64,000 bases of DNA, taken from JADKCL01 sp031415375 (lineage in GTDB: Bacteria > Bacteroidota > Bacteroidia > J057 > JADKCL01). The notes under the pieces are model-generated. The model had not been told where the DNA came from, made no database searches, and was given only the letters and a program-made list of their open reading frames with translations. The translations under genes and the position numbers were made by a program. Below are positions 16,611 to 24,965 of the stretch, piece after piece; within the stretch, counting starts at the first letter, position 1, and each line of letters starts with the position of its first letter. The stretch is taken from positions 1 through 64,000 of the forward strand of contig JANORP010000378.1 in the NCBI GenBank assembly GCA_031415375.1. Direction: 5' to 3'.

Positions 16611-18509
16611 ATGGAAAAACGGATAGTATTGATTGTCTCACTGGTCGCCGCATTGCTTCCTCAATTTCTTTCAGCCCAGGACGGTATTGGAAACATCCGC
16701 ACTGAGTCAGAAGTCGGAAAAATTTACCAACTCAAGTCCTCGCTGAATTGGAAGCCGCAATCCCAGCCTTTCACGATGCATGAGAAGGCAACGGGCGGCG
16801 CTGATCCCAATCCCATGCCTACAGTTGGGAACCAAGCCGTCGATAAGGCGGCAGCCACCAACGCCTTCATCGCGAATGTGGGGACGAATTTCGAGGGGAA
16901 CCATCTCACGGGTGGTACGCCGTCCGACAATAGCCTTGCCATCTCGAACAACGGCCTTATTGTTTCCGTTGACAATTACAGCATTGCATACTTCAAGGAA
17001 AATGGCGACACCATCACTCAGTTTGGCTTGCCTTTGAACAAGTTTTACAGCGATTCGACGATGGATAGGGACCCTTTTGACCCTAGGGTAATCTATGACA
17101 GCTACGACGACCGCTTCATTCTCATCTCAATGTTCCATTCCAATGACTACAAGCGGTCAAAGCTCCTTCTCAGCTTTTCAAAGCCGTTGGTGGCCGATAC
17201 AGTTGAATGGGTACATTACCAGATTAATTGTGATAGCGTGTTCACGGCAGCGGATGAGCGAATGTTCTATTTTGACTATCCAAACATTTCCGTCACCAAG
17301 AGCCAACTCATCATCACCAGTAGGATTGCAAGGCGAGATACGATTGCAGGGACGAATGCACTGCGAACCAATGTCATTTTCCAGATCGACAAGTCCAAGG
17401 GATACAACGCCTTGCCTGTGTTGGGCCAAAAGACGTGGAGGAAGGTCGAAAACACTGAAAACGTGAGCAACATCAACATTGTACCTGCGATGGATGCGCT
17501 GCAAGGACTTAGCTCGGATACGGTCGTCTATCTTGTAGGAAACTATGGTGACATCAGCACCACGTTTTTCTGGTTCGAGCTTCGGGGAGCGCCAAGCAGC
17601 CAAACGGCCCAAATCACTCCGCATGGGACTTTCACCTCCTTCTACTACTCCTCTCCGTCTTACGCCTCACAGCAAGGTGGGCTGGGGCGCGACCGAATCT
17701 CCGTTTTGGATTGTGACGTGCAGTACGCGCTGCTCCAAAACAACAAGATGCACTTCGTTTTCACACGCAGCAACAATGGATGGGGCGAACTGGTGTATGC
17801 CAACATAGACATTGGAACCAACACCTTCTTTTCATCGACTTTCGACAGGATTGCCGACCAAGAAAATCTACTGAGGCCATCGATCGCTTGTTTTGGGGTT
17901 GATTCAACGGATGAGAACTACCTGATAGGCTTTCTGCGTACAGGCCCAAATCAATTTCCTGAGATATGTGCCATGAACTATGACAGCCTGGGATGGGGCA
18001 TTGTACCAACCTCGGTCAAGACTGGTCATGGAATTTTGGATTTGAGGTCAGATTTGGTAGCACCTTGGGACTCAATGGAGCGTTGGGGCGACTACACATG
18101 CATCCAAAGGCGTTACAGCGATCCTTTGAAGCGGTGCTGGATGGTCGGCGCTCATTCATTTGGGCTTACTGCCAACCATTTTGGAAAGCTCAGTGGCGTG
18201 AACGCATGGATTGCCGAGCTGGGTGACTCGCTCCCCGCATTGGCAACTACATCGCCCACATCCATCGAATCCTTCATCCTTTATCCCAATCCCGCAAATG
18301 CCTCCAGAATTGTAACAGTGGAATTCCCCAAGATGGAGATCGGGCAGGTCAAGGTGATCGACGCGATGGGAATTGTGAAGCATTCGGCAACCCTCTCGGG
18401 CCGATCAATCGTGCTTGCAACAAATGAGCTCGCTTATGGTATGTATTTTGTAAAGGTTGAAATCAAAGGCAAGAATTATGAAACCCAAAAATTGGTTATT
18501 CGCAACTAG
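16611..18509 (+). CDS. Secreted protein with type A T9SS sorting domain
   Basis: A 632-residue protein with a signal peptide (residues 1-23, ending FLSAQ) and a type A T9SS C-terminal domain (about 555-632: FILYPNPANASRIVTVEF, MGIVKHSATL, YGMYFVKVEI). The body from about residue 80 to 540 is a strand-rich exported domain with sequences such as DNSLAISNNGLIVSVDN, DRDPFDPRVIYDSYDDRFILISMF and RPSIACFGVDSTDENYLIGF, resembling the propeller-like domains of secreted Bacteroidota proteins. No catalytic motif is visible. It overlaps the next small lipoprotein gene by 32 bases. Surface or extracellular location is well supported; function unknown. Confidence 0.85.
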   Translation: MEKRIVLIVSLVAALLPQFLSAQDGIGNIRTESEVGKIYQLKSSLNWKPQSQPFTMHEKATGGADPNPMPTVGNQAVDKAAATNAFIANVGTNFEGNHLTGGTPSDNSLAISNNGLIVSVDNYSIAYFKENGDTITQFGLPLNKFYSDSTMDRDPFDPRVIYDSYDDRFILISMFHSNDYKRSKLLLSFSKPLVADTVEWVHYQINCDSVFTAADERMFYFDYPNISVTKSQLIITSRIARRDTIAGTNALRTNVIFQIDKSKGYNALPVLGQKTWRKVENTENVSNINIVPAMDALQGLSSDTVVYLVGNYGDISTTFFWFELRGAPSSQTAQITPHGTFTSFYYSSPSYASQQGGLGRDRISVLDCDVQYALLQNNKMHFVFTRSNNGWGELVYANIDIGTNTFFSSTFDRIADQENLLRPSIACFGVDSTDENYLIGFLRTGPNQFPEICAMNYDSLGWGIVPTSVKTGHGILDLRSDLVAPWDSMERWGDYTCIQRRYSDPLKRCWMVGAHSFGLTANHFGKLSGVNAWIAELGDSLPALATTSPTSIESFILYPNPANASRIVTVEFPKMEIGQVKVIDAMGIVKHSATLSGRSIVLATNELAYGMYFVKVEIKGKNYETQKLVIRN

Positions 18510-18807
18510 CGTTTTGCTCATTTCGATGATGGCCGCTTGCACTCCATCGACTCCAATGGTACGTATTGGAGATAATGCCGACTCATTGCAAGTGGTAGCC
18601 CTTACATTGCGCTTGGATTCAGTTCAAGGGAGTTTAGAGGATGTGACACGGAAGTTTCAGGAAGTGAAGGCCCAATTGGACTCTCTTCGGGATTCCATTG
18701 CCAAGCCGACTACGAAAAACCCTATGGGAAACAGGGTAAAGTACGGTGGCGTTCCAAAAGGTGACCCGATCAAGGACAGTGATGGAGCAATGGGCAATCG
18801 AAGGTAG
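18478..18807 (+). CDS. Small lipoprotein, paralogue 1
   Basis: A 109-residue lipoprotein starting at the ATG at 18478, inside the end of the T9SS gene. The signal peptide ends in a lipobox MAAC (cysteine near residue 20). The mature part has a short coiled coil (LTLRLDSVQGSLEDVTRKFQEVKAQLDSLRDSI) and a basic polar tail. It is a paralogue of the next gene: both share SVA/VALxLxxRLDS, a coiled coil, a KSP/KPT linker and a basic tail. The 32-base overlap implies one transcript with the T9SS gene. Role unknown; perhaps a small outer-membrane spacer or partner. Confidence 0.7.
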   Translation: MKPKNWLFATSVLLISMMAACTPSTPMVRIGDNADSLQVVALTLRLDSVQGSLEDVTRKFQEVKAQLDSLRDSIAKPTTKNPMGNRVKYGGVPKGDPIKDSDGAMGNRR

Positions 18808-18822
18808 GTAAACCTGAAAAAT

Positions 18823-19122
18823 ATGAAACCAAGAAACTTGTTGTACTCAGGTAGCCTCCTGGCCTTGGCCATGATTTGGGGATGCACATCGCCAAGCACT
18901 CCCAAGGAAAATAGGGGCTACATCGATTCGGTTGCCTTGCAACTTACTGTTCGCCTAGATTCAATCGAATCCAAACTTGAAAAGGTGAATGCCGACAACG
19001 CAGCACAGGCTCTACAATTGGATGCAATCAGGGACACGTTGGCAAAGTCGCCAATCGATCAGAGGCCGCAACGCAAGACTGTTACACAGTCGATGAAGGG
19101 ACTCCCAATTCGGGACAAGTGA
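18823..19122 (+). CDS. Small lipoprotein, paralogue 2
   Basis: A 99-residue lipoprotein, 15 bases after paralogue 1. Its signal peptide ends in a lipobox MIWGC (cysteine near 21), followed by TSPSTPKENRG, SVALQLTVRLDSIESKLEKV and LDAIRDTLAKSP, which parallel the same positions of paralogue 1. The pair therefore arose by tandem duplication. The overall length and coiled coil are like the Lpp type of small envelope lipoproteins, but no homology to Lpp is claimed. A 241-base gap without a gene separates it from the protease gene. Confidence 0.7.
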   Translation: MKPRNLLYSGSLLALAMIWGCTSPSTPKENRGYIDSVALQLTVRLDSIESKLEKVNADNAAQALQLDAIRDTLAKSPIDQRPQRKTVTQSMKGLPIRDK

Positions 19123-19363
19123 CAATGCAACAATGCCACCTGCCCTTGGACTCCATACAAAGTGGAGGACACGCCAAAGGTCGTCGAGGCAAGGCGCATA
19201 AGCCAAAAGCGTATGAGAATCCAAAATTCCATCCAAAAAGTCGAATGAAAAGCTCTTGAATGGCGGCAAGTAATGGTGCTTGCATCCTACACGGAAGCAC
19301 AATGGCTACATGCTAAGTCCAATTATTTGTACCTGATTGCTTCACCTTCAATTACTTTGCGCA

Positions 19364-21130
19364 ATGAAAACAACTTCTCTTTCGTACCTCTTTTTTCTCG
19401 TGGCCTTCGCAAATCTAGGCCAATTGGCAAAAGTTCATGCACAATCAAATGACCCTATTCGTAATTGGACAGGTCATCAAAGTGCGATGGAGGTCAACCA
19501 TCGCGCTCAATACCGCACGTTGTTTGCAACTTTTTTGCCTTCCGTCCAACTGTCCTTAGCCAAGGATGCGAACGGGATTGTAGTCACTGGTATTGCCAGT
19601 ATCGACTCTTTGAATGCGGTCTATGGCTGTACCAGTATTGTCAAACGGTTTAGCGGCAAAACAGAAGCAGTTGATTGGGACTTGGACAAGTCCTACCTAT
19701 TGAATTTCGCTGCTGACATTGATGTGGTAGCGGCAAGGGTAAAATACTTGGCAACAGGGCAGTTTGCCAGATTGAACTTGAATCTCCCAATAAAAGTTGA
19801 GGGAGGCAGCGCGGCCCATGTTCCAAACGATACGCGATACTCTTCCCAATGGGCGCTCAACAACGACTCAATTACTGTTGCTACTGCCTTTTCCACACCA
19901 GCACGGATTGGGGCCGACATGAGGATGGAGAATGCTTGGGATTGCGAAAAGGGGGACACTACGATCATTGTTGCAATTATCGATACAGGGTGCAAGACCG
20001 ATCACCCTGAACTTTCAAGTCGGCTTTGGACGAATTACGGCGAAATACCGAACGATAACATTGACAATGATGGTAATGGACATATCGACGACATCCACGG
20101 GTGGGATTTCAGGCAAGACGATAAGACGCTAGAGGACATTGATTCGAGCGGTCACGGTACGGGAATCGCGGGTGCAATTGGTGCGAGATCAAGCAATGCC
20201 AGCGGCTTGTCTGGCGTGGATTTGAATTGCCGCCTGATGATCGCCAAATTCACCAACTATAGGGGCGCGACCATCACTCCTTCAGACTTAGATAGTGCAT
20301 TCAAGTATTCTGTGAACAACGGTGCTGACGTGATTTGTTTTGCCTACGTTATCGCCAATGACGATGAGATAAAGGCTGCATTGCAATTTGCACACTCCAA
20401 GAATGTTTTGGTCGTCACCATCACGGGAAACAAGGGGACTGATGCTGATACCATCTTCCCTGCCGCCTATCCAGACAGCATCGGGCTTTTGGTGGTTGGG
20501 GCAACTGGCCCAGATGATCGTCGCTCAAATCCTTTTCTTGGAAACCCACAATACGGAGGCAGCAACCATACCATCAACATTGATGTGACTGCACCTGGGG
20601 ATTACATACTCACTCTCGACAATCTCACGAACAACCAATTTTACACGGTCGGGGGAACAAGTGCGGCTGCGGCGCACGTCACGGGGTTGGCAGCGCTTCT
20701 CAAATCCCAAAATCCAAGCCTAATTCCTGACTCCATTGCGGCGATCATCAAGCGGACGGCTGATGACCAAGTGGGCGATCCCTTGGAAGACATTCAAGGT
20801 TTTGACCGCTACTATGGGTACGGTCGTGTAAATGCGGAACGAGCACTTTGCGGCACCAATGCAGTCACTTCGATTCAGCCTTCGACAGCATTGCTCTCCA
20901 TTTTCCCAAACCCAAGCACAGGAAAAATTACTGTAACCGTTGCCAATGTACAGATGAAATCGGCCAAAGTTAAGATTCACGATGTCCACGGTCGGCTTGT
21001 ATTGGCTCAGGACTTCAATGCAGGGCCGCAAATCGCCATCGACCTACCCCCGACAATTGGCCTTTACATGGTCGAAGTAATTGTAAACGACCGTTTGCGT
21101 GGCGTGGCCAAGGTCTTGAGAATCGAATAG
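19364..21130 (+). CDS. Secreted subtilisin-like (S8) serine protease with T9SS type A domain
   Basis: A 588-residue protein from the ATG at 19364, which gives a clean signal peptide (ending KVHAQ); the longer frame adds nine residues that spoil it. The S8 catalytic triad is complete: Asp207 in IIDTGC, His264 in GHGTGIAGAIG and Ser433 in GGTSAAAAHVTG. Residues about 505-588 are a type A T9SS sorting domain (LLSIFPNPSTGKITVTV, DVHGRLVLA, GLYMVEVI). The segment before Asp207 may be a propeptide. The protease is expected at the cell surface or in the medium. It follows the T9SS and lipoprotein cluster in the same direction. Confidence 0.95.
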   Translation: MKTTSLSYLFFLVAFANLGQLAKVHAQSNDPIRNWTGHQSAMEVNHRAQYRTLFATFLPSVQLSLAKDANGIVVTGIASIDSLNAVYGCTSIVKRFSGKTEAVDWDLDKSYLLNFAADIDVVAARVKYLATGQFARLNLNLPIKVEGGSAAHVPNDTRYSSQWALNNDSITVATAFSTPARIGADMRMENAWDCEKGDTTIIVAIIDTGCKTDHPELSSRLWTNYGEIPNDNIDNDGNGHIDDIHGWDFRQDDKTLEDIDSSGHGTGIAGAIGARSSNASGLSGVDLNCRLMIAKFTNYRGATITPSDLDSAFKYSVNNGADVICFAYVIANDDEIKAALQFAHSKNVLVVTITGNKGTDADTIFPAAYPDSIGLLVVGATGPDDRRSNPFLGNPQYGGSNHTINIDVTAPGDYILTLDNLTNNQFYTVGGTSAAAAHVTGLAALLKSQNPSLIPDSIAAIIKRTADDQVGDPLEDIQGFDRYYGYGRVNAERALCGTNAVTSIQPSTALLSIFPNPSTGKITVTVANVQMKSAKVKIHDVHGRLVLAQDFNAGPQIAIDLPPTIGLYMVEVIVNDRLRGVAKVLRIE

Positions 21131-21558
21131 CCGCTACTCGGAAACGCAGCCCATTTTCTTTTCGGAAATGGCCAAGAACCCTGATAAACAGTCACGATTG
21201 ACCGAAATCGTCCACGACACTCGGCGATTGGGTAGGTTTCAGCAAGGCAATTTGCCCATCTAGCTGGCCTTTTGGCGTAATTGCAATGCAGGAATTTGAG
21301 TGCTTTTTGCATTGATAAAGCGTGTTTACTCCATTGAAGAGTTGCGGACAAACCATCAAAAACGCTACGCATTGCAAGTATTGGAAGGACAATAGGCGAA
21401 TTTAGTTAGCCAATGCGATGTAAGAAGCAATGAGACAAATGCCGCTTACAATCACCCAATCCCCAAATTTGTCGGCAATTCGCGTTCACAAAATGCCCTT
21501 GAATTCGCTATCTTGCCCTTGTCTTCATCAGTCTTCCAACCATCAATGTATAGTGTGT
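21131..21558. other. Intergenic, no gene seen
   Basis: A 428-base gap between the protease gene and a small secreted protein gene. The open frames here are short and on both strands with no supporting motif or signal. I see no hairpin terminator of note. It probably holds only the promoter of the next gene. Confidence 0.5.
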
Positions 21559-21945
21559 ATGAAAAAAATACTCGCGCTGATCTTGTTTATCTTGATTTCA
21601 TTGTCCGTCGTTCAAGCCCAAGGAAATGGGGGCGGCAATGGAAATGGCAACGGCTTCGGGAATGGTCAGGGGAATGGCTTTGCCTGGGGCAATGGCGGCG
21701 GATTCAATGGGCTCGTGACTTGGCTAGAGAATGGTGGGCAAGTACCGCAGGTGATCTCGCTGGCTACAATCTACAAGGCCCGTAATTGGGGGCAGCAAAA
21801 TTTCAGCCTGAACTATGGGCAAATGGTGGCCAAATATGCACAGGGGCAACTCACAGTGACCTACATTTCAACGGCACCACCGAGTTTGGTTTTCAGGGTG
21901 GCTTATGGTGGTTTTGGAATTACAGTGATTCTGGACGATCTCTGA
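21559..21945 (+). CDS. Small secreted Gly/Asn-rich protein
   Basis: A 128-residue protein from the ATG at 21559; the 43 residues upstream in the same frame are not signal-like. A clear signal peptide (ILALILFILISLSVVQAQ) is followed by a low-complexity tract of GNG repeats (residues about 21-46: GNGGGNGNGNGFGNGQGNG), then a compact C-terminal domain of 80 residues with NGGQVPQVISLATIYKARNWGQQNF. The family is not recognised. No T9SS sorting domain is visible. It may be a small adhesive or surface protein. It is divergent in size from its neighbours and converges on the 498-residue gene. Confidence 0.65.
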   Translation: MKKILALILFILISLSVVQAQGNGGGNGNGNGFGNGQGNGFAWGNGGGFNGLVTWLENGGQVPQVISLATIYKARNWGQQNFSLNYGQMVAKYAQGQLTVTYISTAPPSLVFRVAYGGFGITVILDDL

Positions 21946-21986
21946 GGGTACCTCGCATTGATTCATAACGATTGTGGTGGGATTCA

Positions 21987-23483
21987 CTACTTTTTTGCAC
22001 TAAGCCATTTTAGAATAGGCTCATAAAATAGCCGCCTTTCCGCTCCATCAGTGGCTAGGAATGCCATCAGCTTGTTCTGAATTTCCTCAACTGCATTTTG
22101 AAGGCCCTTGCGCTGGTTCTTTGTAGGCCTTATTTCGGCGAATTTCTTACAATTTTTTCTCAAAAAATTCAACAGGGTGAATGCAGGCAGGGCAAACCCA
22201 CCCTGCTTGATCATCAAACCTCGATAGTTTCTGGCATAGTGCAAGTGCTGCTCGACTTCCTTCAAGTCAAACAGAATCATCAAATGGCAAACTCGTTGCG
22301 TAATTCGGTAAAGCAGCGGCGTCTTTTGATCCTTGGCTCTCAAAAGTTCATGGCTTATGGCAGTGGCCTTATTCACATCCTGCATCCCCAGATAGGCGAG
22401 CATCATGCAGATTAAGATGCGAGACCGATTGCCGCCAATCTCAGATTGCAGCACAAAATGCTCATTTCGCTCATAGATCGCTACAGCCGCCATGAGCGTA
22501 TCGTGGTTGTTGCGTATGAGCGCGTAGTCGAGCAGCATTACAAGATAACGAATGAGGTAGATGGAACGTGTGGCAGGTGCCTCCGGGTCACTCGCCTCAA
22601 AATTTCGCAATACTTCAAGCCCCCCCTCCTGGTCTCCAAGCTCGGTACATTGATCGAAGAGCATTTTCAAGCGCTTTGTCCGCTCCGTTGGTGAGAGAAA
22701 GTGCTCTGCTGCATCCCGCTCACAAACCCTTCTTGTCATCTGGCTTGCCACTCGAATATTGCCGCTCAGGCTATTGAAAACCTCATCTAGCAGGGATTTA
22801 TTGCTCCAAAGTAGCGGTGGATAGCCTGTGAAATCACGATTTGCAAAATCAGACGCGAGGTAGGTACTGATCAGTTTTTGATCTAGGCCGCCCTTCTTGG
22901 TTCTTGCGGTAATCACCTTGTCCAAATACTCGGTACGGAAATAGGCGATCTCTTGGGCAAGCAAAATGTTTGCTTTCGCTTGGGCTAGCTCCAAGGTGAG
23001 CCTTCCCCTCTCCGATTCTAGGCAGCTTCCTTCAAAGATATGTGGCAATATCAAAGCCTCCAACTCTGCCAGCTTCACAAGCCGTTCTAGGTAGCATCGT
23101 TTTGTGGCATGCGCCTTCGCGAAGGCGATTTCATGCATCGTGTCTAACAGACTCTGCTCAGGATTGGAGTTGGGGTTTTCAGCAATTTCGATAAGCGCCT
23201 TCGGCAACCCATATTTCAGCTCTCCAATAGCCTTGTCTAGCTCCCGATTTGCAACCACACGCATCGAGACAAGGTCAAATCCTTGAAATGCATCCTTTTC
23301 ATCAAAATCATTGTAGGGCTGCCGACCTCGCTGCCAGGCTACAAGTTCAGCAAACGTGCGCTTCTTACGCCCGCTCCTCAGCATTGCCATAACATCCTCA
23401 AACTCGCCATCCGACAACGCATTTACATTGTCATTGAGGCGGCTAGAGGGTGGCCTTTCACCGTGTTTTCGCTTTTGGGGCAT
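21987..23483 (-). CDS. Hypothetical protein, helical-repeat type
   Basis: A 498-residue protein without signal peptide or membrane segment. The N-terminus is basic (MPQKRKHGERPPSSRLNDN). From residue about 100 to the end it is almost entirely helical, with a spaced pattern of Leu and Ala that looks like a degenerate TPR/alpha-solenoid (for example MLLDYALIRNNHDTLMAAVAIYERN). No catalytic motif is seen. It lies between a small secreted protein and a long gene-free stretch, so context gives no role. I can say only that it is a real, probably cytoplasmic protein. Confidence 0.7.
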   Translation of the reverse strand: MPQKRKHGERPPSSRLNDNVNALSDGEFEDVMAMLRSGRKKRTFAELVAWQRGRQPYNDFDEKDAFQGFDLVSMRVVANRELDKAIGELKYGLPKALIEIAENPNSNPEQSLLDTMHEIAFAKAHATKRCYLERLVKLAELEALILPHIFEGSCLESERGRLTLELAQAKANILLAQEIAYFRTEYLDKVITARTKKGGLDQKLISTYLASDFANRDFTGYPPLLWSNKSLLDEVFNSLSGNIRVASQMTRRVCERDAAEHFLSPTERTKRLKMLFDQCTELGDQEGGLEVLRNFEASDPEAPATRSIYLIRYLVMLLDYALIRNNHDTLMAAVAIYERNEHFVLQSEIGGNRSRILICMMLAYLGMQDVNKATAISHELLRAKDQKTPLLYRITQRVCHLMILFDLKEVEQHLHYARNYRGLMIKQGGFALPAFTLLNFLRKNCKKFAEIRPTKNQRKGLQNAVEEIQNKLMAFLATDGAERRLFYEPILKWLSAKK

Positions 23484-24965
23484 GTAGCTGACGAATTCCT
23501 ACGCTTTTGCGAGAAGTTGAACCCAATATATCGGTTATTTTCTTTATGAGCAAGCATTTTTTACTATCAAATCCATTAGCAATCCCAACGAACAATGGGA
23601 AACCCAAGATATTTGAAACAGCAATAAACAGTGAAAAGCCCTAAGCATTTGCAAAATTTGCAATATCACTATGCGTTACTTGGCATCAGAATGGTTGGGA
23701 TAGCGGGGTAACGTTTTTTGAGTAAAAAAGGCAAAAGGAAGCTGGTTGGTGACGATGAAGACGATCAACATTTACCGCTACCCAATGCCCCAGGAAAAGA
23801 TAACCCGGTACGCTGTTGAGTTCGTACCGGGCCTTTTCAAGACTTCTTTCAAAGTGGCCTATGTTTCGAGGCAGCAGCCACAGAGAAAGCGCGATCTTTG
23901 ACGTAAAACTAATGCTTTTTTGCAGGAAATCAAGAAATGGCAAAGGGCTAGGGGCATAGCCATGCCCCTATATTGCGGCCAAACCATACTTTTGAGTGGG
24001 TTTCGAGGATCGACATTGGCATGATGTTGATCGGTGGCTCCCCCGCATTTCGGACGGGTCACCTCCAACACCTTCGCTTACTGTTTTCCCTATTACCGTT
24101 TGTACTGTACTGAAGGTGCAATCCCGTGGCTCCACGGGGTGATTTGTGGTTAGTTGGTTTTCGAGGCGGCATGGCGGACCGGAAGGTCTGCCTGCCGCTG
24201 ACTACCAGCTTGGTTGCAAGCATTGGGTAGCCGTTCTTCGACGCGGCATGACAGTATTGGGTAGCCGTTCGTCGGGCCTACCCAGAAGTTGTGGGGAGGC
24301 CCAACGAACGGGAGGCCCGACGAACGGATTGCCGACGCACAGATGGCCCGATCACAGGGTAGGGCGGCGCATGGCTGGCGGCGGGGCGTTTTTCAAGATC
24401 ACTCGTCTGTAGGAAAAACGGCAACGCGCCTGTTGCTGTCGGCGCTGCCCGATTTTCTGTTGGATTTCCTTTTTCCAAAATGTTCACCTGCCCACCGCTC
24501 CGTGGGCGCGTTTTGTTGATTGTGTGCAATTGGGGCCATCGCTAGGTGGCCCCGTTGCAACGGCATCGAGAGCGCCTTTTGAACACGTTTCCCCTTTGTT
24601 CCTAAACGCCCGCGCCGATTGCGCTGGGCTAGCATTTCGTTCTTTGAGTTGGCTCGGCCCTACACCACCGAGTTTTTCGTTCGATAGAAAGGTAATTAGG
24701 GGGTGTTTGCAGGCGGATGCCCCCATGCCTGACTGCGCATAGCGGCCACCGAAGACCACCACAAGGCTATTTTTTGTACCACGTTTCACATTGTATATCA
24801 CGGTCACGCTATGAGACACAGGAAAAAATTCACCATGCCCCAAGCGTCGGGGCAGCACAGCGATGCCGCTTGCAGTGGCTCCGCTACGCCCATCGGTCGT
24901 CGCGACAGCGACAAGACCCTTGGCCCTACTCTTCATTCATCGGTCACTTTCAATCAGGTTGCGCT
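23484..24965. other. 1.48-kb gene-free region with many hairpins, candidate structured RNA
   Basis: No convincing gene in either strand. Strong inverted repeats occur: CCCGTG/CACGGG at 24123-24138; a 15-bp perfect pair, CCGTTCGTCGGGCCT (24265-24279) with its complement at 24313-24327; GCCCAC/GTGGGC at 24490-24507 followed by GCGTTTT; GGGGCCA/TGGCCCC at 24532-24553. ATTGGGTAGCCGTTC occurs twice (24222 and 24256). The composition from 24100 on is GC-richer than the genes on either side. It may be a structured RNA, an attenuator or leader of the toxin gene, or a decayed mobile element. Confidence 0.5.
23804..23838 (+). terminator. Hairpin followed by T-rich tail
   Basis: CCCGGTACG (23804-23812) is complementary to CGTACCGGG (23823-23831) across a 10-base loop, followed by CCTTTTC. 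It could be an intrinsic terminator of an unannotated transcript or a folded element inside the gene-free region 23484-24965. Confidence 0.45.

Noticed and set aside
24484..24936. A 150-codon open frame on the minus strand of the hairpin region
   Set aside because: Low-complexity and hairpin-derived composition, no domain, and no start signal. It may only reflect the GC-rich structured DNA.
24717..24965. An 83-residue N-terminal extension of the lysozyme protein
   Set aside because: Its composition is unlike protein (many Arg, His and Ser in runs) and it covers the structured leader. The ATG at 24966 is preferred.
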